Positions 37,301 to 49,300 of a DNA stretch of 64,000 bases are shown here, piece by piece. Location of the stretch: the NCBI RefSeq assembly GCF_905404315.1, contig NC_066296.1, forward strand, positions 4,464,001-4,528,000. The letters are read 5' to 3'. This stretch comes from Leptidea sinapis. Taxonomy: Eukaryota > Arthropoda > Insecta > Lepidoptera > Pieridae. Numbering within the stretch: position 1 is the stretch's first letter; each line of letters begins with the position of its first letter. A model generated the notes under the pieces. The model searched no databases. It saw nothing but the letters and a program-made list of their open reading frames with translations, and was not told where the DNA came from. The position numbers and the translations under genes are program-made.

Positions 37301-40300
37301 TATACAGGCATGCGTAGATTCGCGGATGGTCATCGCAGTCTACACGCTAGATGATGGATAGGTCCTGTCCTTCAAGAAAACTCAGGCGTCGAGAACAGAC
37401 ATCCTCCCTGACGTTAACGCACACGCTAGCATTTGCATTCGGGGTGTAGGCATCCGGATACCCCACTCACCGGACGAAACACAACGGCATAGCCGCTATT
37501 TCACGCCGGTTTCTCGTGGGGGAGTGATATTTCTCCGGGCGTGCCGGCCCAATTCGGTTGTGTCCGTGTGGATTCAACATGGCACTACCACTCCTATACG
37601 TGAAGTGAAACCTGCATGGTGCAGGTTTCACTTCTGACATGTGTACTTTGTACGCAATGTGTTTTTATTTTTATTATCTAGTGCTAGTGATTATCAACTT
37701 ATATGTGTTACAGACGAATGTTACGAGTATCCTGTACACAACGCCGCACAAACGTACGCCGCACATACTTGAAGATCTCAAGGTGAAAGAAAGGCTTTCA
37801 TCTATAGTCAGAGCGTGTAACCTCAGACACTTCGGGCATGTCACGCGATGTGGAGAGGAGTAGAGAGGGCTTGTTGTTCAGGGAAGGGTTAACGGTAGTA
37901 GGTCAAGAGGACACTCCCCTATGCGCTGGACAAACCAAATCAAAGCCCTAACCAACACTCTACTCAACACATGTGCCAGAGAAGCAACAGCTACGGATAA
38001 CTGGCGTAGAATCGTTCGTCGTTCGACGCGACCACGACTCCTCTGTCAAGAGTAGTCCGACGAAGAAGAAATCAACTTGTATGATAAATGTTTTATTTGA
38101 AAAATGGCTCTGTCGTAAATCCTACTACTCCACAGCTGAATATCTAAGTGATCGGACAGCCTGGGACTAGATTATGGTTGTTTTATAGCGATAGAAATGA
38201 ATGTATAATATTGTATATTTTTATTGAAAAGAGCGCCACTTGTTTCCGAAGCGGTAGCATATCTAGTATATTAAAAATGGCATCAATTTTGAGAAAATAT
38301 CGTTCACGAGTCCACTCACCGCGTCCAGCAGGTCTGCGGTGTCGGGCCCGCGCGGCGCTGGTATCGCCTCCCAGGGCAGTCCCTCGCGCACGTACTCGTC
38401 GTGGTCTCGCCGCACCCCGGCCGCCACGGCAGCCTGCAGCCGCTCGGCCGCGTAGTTTATGAGCAGCCGCTCCAGCCCGTTGTGCGCCAGCGACTCCAGC
38501 CCGTACACGTCCAGGATGCCGAGAGAGCCGCGTGTCGCAGCACGTCCGACACTCGCCTGCAACACACATATTAACCACACTGGCTTTCATATCATTTCAT
38601 TACAGACACAGAATTGAAGATCTTGAAAAACGACGTCACTTTATTTATTTATTTTATTTATTTATTTATTAGATTCACCAGTGGTAATTACAATAATACA
38701 TTTATAATCATTATTATTATGCTAATTTACAAGGGTCAATTGATTACGTTACGTACAATTGATTACGTACTAGTTGAGTTACGCACTACAGCTGGCCGTC
38801 ACATATTTGGTGTAACATATATTCCGCCGAATCAGACCCATGATACGAGGGGCGGTCAAAAAGTTCGCGGAATGGCGGGGTTGGCGGGGGTGAGGTCGCT
38901 CCTCCAGGTAGCCGCTACTTGAGTAACTCATAATTACTATATATGCCAATTTCTAGCCTAATTGGGTCATTAGCTTTCGAGTTACAAACGAGTGAACAAG
39001 TAAATCGGGAACAAACTAGCCACTATGGAGAAAATTGAACATCGCGCCGTCGTAAAGTTCCTCACCAAACAAGGAAAAACGCCTCAAACTATTTTGCAAG
39101 AGATGTTAGCTGTTTACGGAGACTCTGCTCCTGGTAAAACCATGATTTACAAATGGCACGGCCTTTTCAAGCAAGGAAGGGAGTCAATTGAAGATGATCC
39201 TCGACCTGGACGGCCCATTGAGGCCACTACGCCGGAAATCATTGAAAAAGTTGAAAAACTTGTATTGGAAGACGGAAGGTTGAAGAAGAAACAACTTGCA
39301 GCATCAGTTGGAGTATCAGAAACCACAATTTTAAATATTCTTCATCAACATCTTGGCATGAGTAAAGTGTGTTCAAGGTGGGTCCCGAGAATGCTCACGC
39401 CGCTGCAAAAACGTGAGCGCGTCAACTGTTCCCGCGAGTATTTGGACCGCTGTGGAGAAGTTAGGGAAGAAATTATGGCCCGAATTGTAACCGGTGATGA
39501 AACTTGGGTTCACCACTATGAGCCTGAGTCAAAGCAGGAGTCGATGCAGTGGCACAAAAAAGGCACACCACCCCCAAAAAAATTTAAAGTGTCGCAATCG
39601 GCCGGAAAGATCATGGCGACTATTTTTTGGGATACTGAAGGTATTCTTTTGATCGATTATAAAGAACGTGGTGTTTCTATAACGGGAGAGTACTACGCTT
39701 CCCTATTGGACCGATTAAAAGAAGCTATTAAAGAAAAAAGAAGAGGAAAACTGACAAAAGGTGTACTCCTTTTGCACGACAACGCGCCCGTTCACACGAG
39801 TCATGTTGCGACGGCTGCCATTCATCGATGCGGTTTTGAACAACTACGCCATCCACCCTACAGTCCAGACCTGGCCCCTAGCGATTTTTATTTATTCCCA
39901 AAGATGAAGAAAGAGCTGCGTGGAAAAAAATTTAGAGACGATGATGAAGTCAAGTCGGCGATTTCGGCGTATTTTGACGCCCAAGACAAAACCTATTTTT
40001 TCGACGGTATTAATAAGTTATATGCCAGATCCCAAAAATGTATTCGTGTTAAGGGGGAATATATTGAAAAGGAAAAATAACATAATGTATCATTTCATCT
40101 TTTTTCCCAGTCATTCCGCGAACTTTTTGACCTCCCCTCGTATATACGTATCTTATTTTAATTACCTACAAGAAATCTTGTTACTTAGCGATAATATACA
40201 CCTTGTTGGCGACTATAACATACCGACAATAAATTGGTTGCGACACGGTGCGCATATGGAACCACAATTAAGTAATAGTTATTGTTTAACGAGTCAAAGT

Positions 40301-43300
40301 TTTTGTCAATTTATGTATACCTTGAATCCTATTATACCTTGAATATAATTGTTTTGAAAATAAATAATATATATCCTATGTATACCTTGAATATAATTGT
40401 TTTGAAAATTATAATAATCATATTTTAGATCTATTCCTATCCAGTAACAATGATTGTATTTTATTAAATGCACTTACTGCCTTGGTGCCACCTGATGGTC
40501 ATCATCCACCTTTCTATACACTATTGCCCTTTGCTAATAGACCACATTTCCCTTTAACTACACAGACACACTACTGTTTTAAACAAGCTGAGTATTCAAT
40601 TATTAATGAAGAGATACTTAACACCAACTGGGAAAGATATTTTCAAGGCAAATCTGCTGATCAAGCTGTCGGTTTATTCTATGAAATAATCTATGGATTC
40701 ATACGTAAGTATATCCCATCTAAAACTATAAAAGCAAAGAGCTTCCCAGTTTGGTTTAATTCATCCTTAATACATATATTTAAAGATAAAAAAAGGGCTT
40801 GGATAAAGTGGAAAATTTTTTATAATACGTCAGACTATGAGATATTCTGTATACTCAGACGTCGTTTTAAAAAGGAATCGAAACGTCGTTACAGTGAATA
40901 TATGAACATAGTAGAAGATAGTATTAAAGTCAATGCACAATATTTTTGGACATACTTCTCTAATATAAAAAACAATTCCCGCATTCCTTATAATGTATTT
41001 TACAAAAATAATACAGCTAATACTCCGATCGATGCATGTAATTTATTTTCTGACTTTTTTTACTCGGTTTTTGTACCATCTACTCTTACCAATGACTTTG
41101 ACATAGATCATATAGAATGCACTGGTAAGGATGAAATAGTGTGTGACATTATCAGTCAAACTGTTATCTCGACTGAAAATGTAATTAAGGCTCTAAACAA
41201 GTTGGATGTAATGAAGGGTTCTGGTTTGGATGATATACCTCCAATATTTTTCAAAGCCACTTCTACTACCATTTACAAACCACTGCATATTTTATTCAGT
41301 ATGTGTCTTAAACAAGGCATATTTCAAGAGAAATGGAAAATAGCTCGCATAGTGCCTGTACATAAAGGAGGATCCAAAAAGAACGTAGAAAATTACCGAC
41401 CAATCTCTATCTTGTCTGTACTTTCCAAGCTCTTTGAGCGGCTTGTACACGATTCCATTTATCCACTGATACATAGGATTATAATTCCACAACAACATGG
41501 ATTCGTGCAGAAACGCTCAACAGTAACTAATCTTCTTGTTTTTGCTTCACACTTATTTGAAGATTTAGATAACAATAGACAAACAGACTGCATTTATACA
41601 GACTTTCAGAAAGCTTTTGATAGGGTAGACCATAGACGCTTATTAGAAAAATTAGCATATAACGGCATACGTGGTGATCTTTGGCGATGGTTTAAATCAT
41701 ACATCTCAAATCGTACTCAAAGAGTTATCATCAGTGGCCATGAATCGAAAATGGTAATGATTACTTCTGGAGTTCCACAAGGGTCAATTCTTGGACCTCT
41801 TTTATTTATTATATTTATCAACGATATTCATACATGCTTTAAACATAGTAATTTTCTACTATATGCAGATGATCTTAAAATATTTAAAACAATTGAATTA
41901 CAAGATAATCATTACCATCTTCAGGATGATTTAAATAGATTTACTAAATATTGTACGGAAAATAAACTTAATCTAAGCTTAAGTAAATGTAAGCATATCA
42001 CTTTTACTAAAAAGAGATCCGCTAGCAACTATACATATTCACTTTATGGAGAGAGTCTAGACAAGGTTAGTAATATTAAAGATCTAGGAATAACATTGGA
42101 TAGTAAGTTACATTTAGACACGCATACACAAAACATTGTAAATAAAGCTTTTAAAATGTATGGATTTATAATGCGGACCGGTATTAATTTCAATAGAGTT
42201 GCTACATATCTAAATTTGTATAAATCGCTGGTTCGCTCACAACTCGAATATGCTGTTTGTATCTGGAATCCCCATTATAATAAATATGTTAAGAGAATAG
42301 AAACTGTACAGAAAAATTTTTTACGGACGATGCACTATAAATGTACGGGAAGCTACCTTGCTTATGACCAGCTTCTTGAAAAATATAGTATACTTGACTT
42401 GCAGTCAAGGCGCAAACAACTTGAAGCTATGCTCTTATTTGATCTGTGTCATAATAAATACGACTGTATTCCTTTAACTCGTAAACTCTGTTACAAAATA
42501 CCAGTTAGAAGTTATGTACGCAATAATCAAACGCATAAACTTTTTGCTACTATAAAATGTCGTACAAATTCTGGCGAGCGCTCACCACTATGGAGAATGA
42601 CACACTCATATAATGCGTGCTTTGGCAATATTGATATTTTTTCCACTCGTGTGGGCTCTTTCAAAAAGCTGGTCATGGATTATCTTAAGAAGAATATTAC
42701 TATATTAGACTAAGCCTGTAGAATAATAACAATAAAACTAAACGAATATATTTTTTATATCTACACTTATATTCATACATGTAACTTTTGTAATTAAGTA
42801 TTAATCAATAATTATGTGGTTGACGTAGTTGGTAGCATGTATAGTATTACTGTATTATATTATTACTGATTTTTTTCTAAGCACTGCGTGCTACTGTTTG
42901 TTGACCCGAATAAATAAAATTATGTGTGAAATAGTTACATAAAATAAATATAAGTTATAAAACAACTATTCTATAATGTAATGAATTTAAAAAATTAACA
43001 AAATCTACTAAACAAGTCAAGATAAACGTATTAAACAAATCAAGAATACTTATAAATTATTTATTTACAATACATTTTTTTACATTTTTGCGAAACCTTG
43101 GCAACGAATCACTGAATGGGTCCAAGCATTTATAATTGTTTTTAATTTTGCATAATCGCGACACACGTGAATTGATCCCCAAAATAGTTCTGCGAGAAGG
43201 TTTTTCAAATAAATTCACAGGTTTACGTGGGCATCTAGGCACTCTAAAATTAAACATAGACACAAGAAAGGAGTTGTCATAAATGTTGTTAATACTTTTG

Positions 43301-46300
43301 TATAAGAAAAGTAAATCCAATGTGTCCCTACGTTGTTTCAGAGTTAGTATATTAAAATATGTAAATCTTTCAGAGTATATTGCGAGTGATATAGATTTCC
43401 CAATTGAGAATTACTATTATTGATACTGTTATTGTGTATAATTAATAATATTATGGATTGTCCCTCGTTGTTGTGATGTATAAACATAAAAATAACTCGC
43501 CCTGTCAATAACGCACATGTCATTCAAATCAATTATTTCATTTAAATTATTAATCTAGTTGTTATGTAGAAAATAGATTTGTTCGTCGTGCGAGTAAATT
43601 TTACAATAATAACTTTCACCATGATTATAGTGTAGATATAGCTTCCTGTTCCAGTTTTTCAAAATTTAAAAAACAAATTAAAATAATTTTATTAAAATTC
43701 TCAAAGTGTTTGTTTAATCTTTTAAAGTATTTTTATATGTTTGTATAATTATAATAGACTGTTCGCTATTAAACCTGTTAATTAAGGAAACTCTAGGTCG
43801 AGTATCTGTTATTTAATTTAGTAAATCATTTGTAAGACTGTCTGTTTCTGAATAAATAAATAAAAAAAAATCATCAAAAATTAAACGCCCTTCTCACCAA
43901 CAGCTATAATATAGACTTAAACGAAATATTGGAATCTAACAATCTTTTCGATATTCTCTTATGGAAAAGAAAAGACAAACGAGCGTACGGGTCACTAGGT
44001 GTTAAGTGATCACCGCCGCCCACATGGTGTACGCGCTTTTTTTGATGGTACCCATGGCATTTCGTCGCGGATACGCCGCACAAGGAAGCTCATTCCACAG
44101 CTTTGTTGTACGTGGAAGAAAGCTCCAAGCTTTTGAATGAGCTTCCTTGTGCGGTGATTCCGATTTTATTTTTATGAAAATAAGGGACGAGACGAGCAGG
44201 ACGTTCAGCTGATGGTAATTGATACGCCCTGAACATAACAGTGCAGTGCCGCTCAGGATTCTTGAAAAACCCCAAAAATTCTGAGCGGCACTACAACTGC
44301 GCTCGTCACCTTGACACATAAGATGTTAAGTTTCATTTGCCTAGTTATTTAATAGCTACGGCGCCCTTCAGACCGAAACACAATAATGCTTCACGGCAGA
44401 AATAGACGCCGTTGGCCACCACCCATAATCTAGCCGGCATCCTGTGCAAAGGAGCCTCCCACTGGTCCCACATCCTCCTTAAAGGCCGGCAACGCTCCTG
44501 TGATCCCTCTGGTGTTGCAAGAGAATGTGGTCGGCGATGATCACTTAACACCAGGTCCTCCTTTTCCATAAAAAAAAAATGGCAGCTCGAGGTGTGGACA
44601 TTATACAAACTATACGCACTTTGATGGCTTCGTTGACCTTGTTGACGAGCCAATTGAACAGCCGCGAGTACACGGCGCATACCAGCCGGTCCCGCAACGC
44701 GGCGGCCCACTCGGCGCTCCCCTCGCCCGCGCCACTGCCTCCGTCCCCCGTCGCCGCGCTTCCCTCGCCCTCGCTCTCCTCCTGCAGCTCCAGCGAGCAC
44801 TCGTCGTGATCATCTGGACAACAAAGTATAAACGTTTGTACATCTATTCTATCTTCTATATTGATATATATAATGAAAATTGGTCTTTGTTTGAGGCAAT
44901 CACGCCTAAGCCACTGACCGTATCGACATGAAACTTATCCTAGATGGTTTTTTTAATTGTAGGGTACGTTCATAAGTGTTATTTCCGTGACCTACATGTA
45001 TAAAGTGATTTTGATTGATTTGAAATTATCTAAGCGAGACCCATTATAATTTAAAAGAATATTCACAAATTGTAAAATATAACAAATAGGACACTCACCG
45101 CGCGACGCGTGCGCGGAGTGAGCGGCGCCCAGTGCCACTGCGAGCGAGTCCGAGTCCACGCCCACCAGCGAGCACGCCTCCTGCAGCTCTGCGGGCACAC
45201 GAGCGGTTATACTAATAGTTATTTATGCAACTGTTGTTTAATAAGGGGTATTAAAACACGAATGTGGATTGTGATAATTGTATCACATGAGTGTTTTAAT
45301 ACCTAATTATCAACAGTTGCATACAAGACTTTATCTACACCCAGAATATGAATCCTCTAAAAGATTCTGGAACAGTAAGCTTACTGCTGACATTAAAACA
45401 CCAGTCCTAGTAGTAACCTAACATCATTCATTACTGATTATATACAAATAAACTATGTATTCATGATACAATTATTTATTTAAATTCACTCGAATATAAT
45501 GTTCTTTTGCAGCATTTAAAATGAATCGCTCATTATTTGTAAACAAAACACTAAAAATATCGAAGAAAAATGGCGGGGCTTCGAATAGCCTACTTTTTTT
45601 GCGCATGAAGGGATCGAAAAAAAAAACATAGGAGTGTTGTTATGAAATTCAGTACAACATTACAACACTCGTTTGGATGATGTAATGGTTATTAGAACAT
45701 TGGGTGTTTTAATGTTGGCAATAAGCTAACTATTTCAGAATCTTTAATAGAGGATTTAAAGCATGGGTAGTAGATAAACATTATTACATAATGTTAGGCC
45801 ACATATATTTTATTCCAATAACGATACCGACTGTTTACAAATATTATAACAGCTAATCAAAAATAATCTTAGTAAGTGATCATGTAACCTTATTTTAACA
45901 AAATAAAATATTTTAATTTGATCTGTTATTGAATGACCTATGCAAATATCATCCCCACCAACTGGATATATGGCTTTGATCTACAGTGCAGTTTTCGAGG
46001 AACTTTCTTCCACTTACCACAAGGATGTGGAATAAGCTTCCTAGTGCGGTGTTTCCGATACGTCATAACTGGGTACACCTTCACAGAACACCTACAAAAA
46101 AAGCGCGTACACCTTCCTTAAAAGCTGGCAACGCTTCTGTGATCACTTAACTCCTTTTTATTTCCGATACATAGAGACCCAAGTGGCCACTGTAGCCGCT
46201 GCCCTTCAGCCAAATGCGGTCATGGATACGCTCTCTCACCAACAATCTACACAAAATCCAATGTACAAATGTTTCAGGCTGTAGGCAATCGAAAGAAGCG

Positions 46301-49300
46301 ATTCCCGCACTATCGCCCAAACTGACACGTCAACTTAGCCTAAACAGACATGACATCCGAATCATGGTCGGCATCCTAACGGGTCACATATCACTGAACA
46401 AGCACCTATTTACAATCGGCGTAACGGACAGTCCTAAGTGCAGGGGCTGTCTAGCCGAGGATGAAACGGTTATTCATGTAATCCTGGAATGTGCTGGGGT
46501 GTCCAACCAACGGGCAAAAACCTTAGTAAATACAATGTCGCTCCAGGAAGTCTGCGAACATCTCAGGAGTGTTCTGAACTTGTGGAAGGAGCTGGGCTGG
46601 TTGGAATGACTGGCCAACACTGCACGCAAAATGGACCCAACTAAGCGGCTTAATTGCGGAAACAGGGCTCCTGTTTCCTTACCAATACCAAATACCAATT
46701 TTATTTCCGATGGCAAGTGCCGTACCGTAGTCGGGCAGCAGTCGTGCTCCGAGCGTGCCGTCGATGTTGTGTCGCGGCTCGAAGCGCACGTTGCCCATCT
46801 TTAGCAGGAAGGCCAGCACCCGCAGCACGGCGCCGCGCTCGGCCGCACCCAGTCCCAGCGTGCCCATGGCCGCCTGGGAAACAACCATTATAATATTATT
46901 TTATCTGTCACTCCTCTACTTTTATCTGTCATTTATACAGCCCCGATCACTGATATAAGTACATACTTTAGTGAGTCTTTGAAAAAGTCGATACTCTATG
47001 GCCTAAAAAGCGTTATTTACCGTGCCACCACCGTTACTACCTACAAGTAATATTTGATTTAATAAATCCATTAAAAACGGGAGCATTTCCTTAAAAGTGG
47101 AAAATTGCTTAGCTGGTACCAGTATTCAAAAGTGTTACGAACTACAGACCAATTTCCATACCGTCTTTGCTTGGTAAGGTATTTTAATATATGTACAACT
47201 GTATGGCTACTTCAAAAACATCTTTAGCGTTAACCAAGTAACGATGGCTTACACATAGTGTATTTATAAACAAACTTGGTTAATTTTTTTTAATAAATAG
47301 AATTATTAAAAAAAGCGGTTGATAAGATGAAAAAAGTATATGTAAGTCAATACTGATTTAAGTAAAGCATACGATCATGCCAATTTCCATCATACTCTCG
47401 AAGTAATCCGTATGAGGCATTGCTGGATCAATTTTAAGTTTGTTGAATTAACACCTTTAAGTTTGTTGAATTCATACCTTACTGACAGATGTTCTTCCGT
47501 AGTATCTAATGGATTTTAATCTGTAAAATACGAAATAACATCAGGAATACCCCAAGGATTGCATTTGGGTCCCCTCCAATTTAATATGTAAATTATCAAC
47601 GACCTACGAAACTGCCTGAAATATTGCACACCATTTATGTTTGCTCTTGATCTAAAAATTCTAAAGATCATCAATAGTCCCGATGATTTTAGCGCCATGT
47701 AGGCAGACCTGAATAGCTTATTTATATGGGTACAAGCTTAATAGTGTGATATTGAATAAAAATAAATGCTTTCCTATAAAGTTTACAAAATGCAAAGGTG
47801 AAAATGTAATATAACTAAATACTACTTAGATAATATGCCTCTCAGTACAGTAGATAGGTATATACACTAGGTTCCTCGTGTAGGCAGAAGAATTATTGGT
47901 GAGCTCACCTTAGTGAAGGCGAAGTGGTCGCGGTCGGCGGGCGGAGCGCGTTGGCCGGGTGGTGGCGTCGCCGCGTCGCCAGCCGTCGCCAGCACGCGGT
48001 ACGCCTCCCACGAGCGCTGCAGCTTCAGGCGCTCTGTAACGTGACGAGGACGTCAGTGGTGACGAGTGCGGGCGGTGGAGGCGTGGAGGCGGTCCGGCGG
48101 TCACACTCACTGAGCAGCTGCACGTCGGCGCCCGCCAGCAGCTGGTACAGCACGTGGAAGTTGCGCTCACCCGGCGCCACGCCGCTCCCGCACGCGCGCT
48201 CCTGCGGACACACGTGCGTCGTGACGTAGGTCGCGGGGACTTGTCCTCTCACAACATCACTGACCTCTACTATATACCACTGGACTGGCGGCTGTCAAAG
48301 TACTTGTATGACTGTTTGATATTCGCCATTTTGGCGCTGTTGGCCATGTGGCGAGAGTCTGCGGTACTAAAACTAGCAAACCTCAGCAAACATCGATAGA
48401 TGGCGTGAAACTGTTTACAAAAAAAATTGTATACTTTATAAAGTTGATTCTTGAAGTATAAATAACAGGGAAAACGAACAAAATTAATTAAAAATGCAGA
48501 AGTACTTCAAAGTATTGTACATTGCTTCGCAGCCACTTGTATTATACATCAAAATAAGTTCTCTGGACGCTCGCGAGTGGCGCTTCAAATAGGCACTTTT
48601 GCTGTCAAACATAAGGAACAGCCTGTCTAGTGGTATTTAAATACAGGTCAGTGTACAGCATAAAGACAGCGATCAATAAACCTTATGGAGGGAATAATTA
48701 TGTCGGCCGGTGTCCGCCATGTCTGAAGATGGATATGTCGCAGCTTGAATGTTTTTCTCCGTAATGAAGTTTTGAAGCATTCATAATATATTTCCCTTAT
48801 TCATAATTATAGACCCTCGAAATCAGCCCCTAAAAATTGGAAACCGTAACCTATTTTTAACGATGGCTCGATTGACATCAGCCGAAACGACCTGGAGGTC
48901 TACTCGCAAAATCGACAACGATACATTCGGAACGATACGATAATACTCCGAATATATCGCAACTATCCTACTCTAACAAATGTTCGAATTTCTTATCGTT
49001 TATCGTTACCTTGGACTAATATTTTGATTTTTTTACGATGTTAGTGTGAATGAAATATGTTCAAACCTAAATATTATCTGTGCTATGTCGCTGTTAAGTG
49101 TCAAAAGACAAAACATAGTTTTGAGGACCATGCTAGACTCTGCACCACCAATTTGGTATCATTTACACATATTGTAAATATTAAAAAATTATGTAATGAA
49201 TATAATAAGAACTTTTAAATTGAATCAATAATATAAAACTTGCGAATAATAAAATGTAAAAAAAAATAACTCAGCCCTTCTCGTCGACTTCCTATTTCTC

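Larger units (their letters stand above)
38735..42920 (+). pseudogene. Jockey-like LINE interrupted by a mariner
   Basis: Coding traces start at about 38735 (VLVELRTTAGRHIFGVTYIP, PNQTHDT), stop at the mariner (38846-40140) and resume in the same frame at 40144 (YLQEILLLSDNIHLVGDYNI), so the endonuclease was split by the insertion. A local duplication near 40333-40409 (TATACCTTGAATATAATTGT twice, 48 bases apart) shifts the frame. From about 40413 to the TAA at 42711-42713 the rest is open: GSGLDDIPPIFFKA, ENYRPISILSVLSKLFE, YTDFQKAFDRVDHRRLLEK, TSGVPQGSILGPLLFIIFIN, LLYADDLKIF and LVRSQLEYAVCIWNPHYNK. The 3' end is near the AATAAATAAAA at 42908. Confidence 0.92.
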
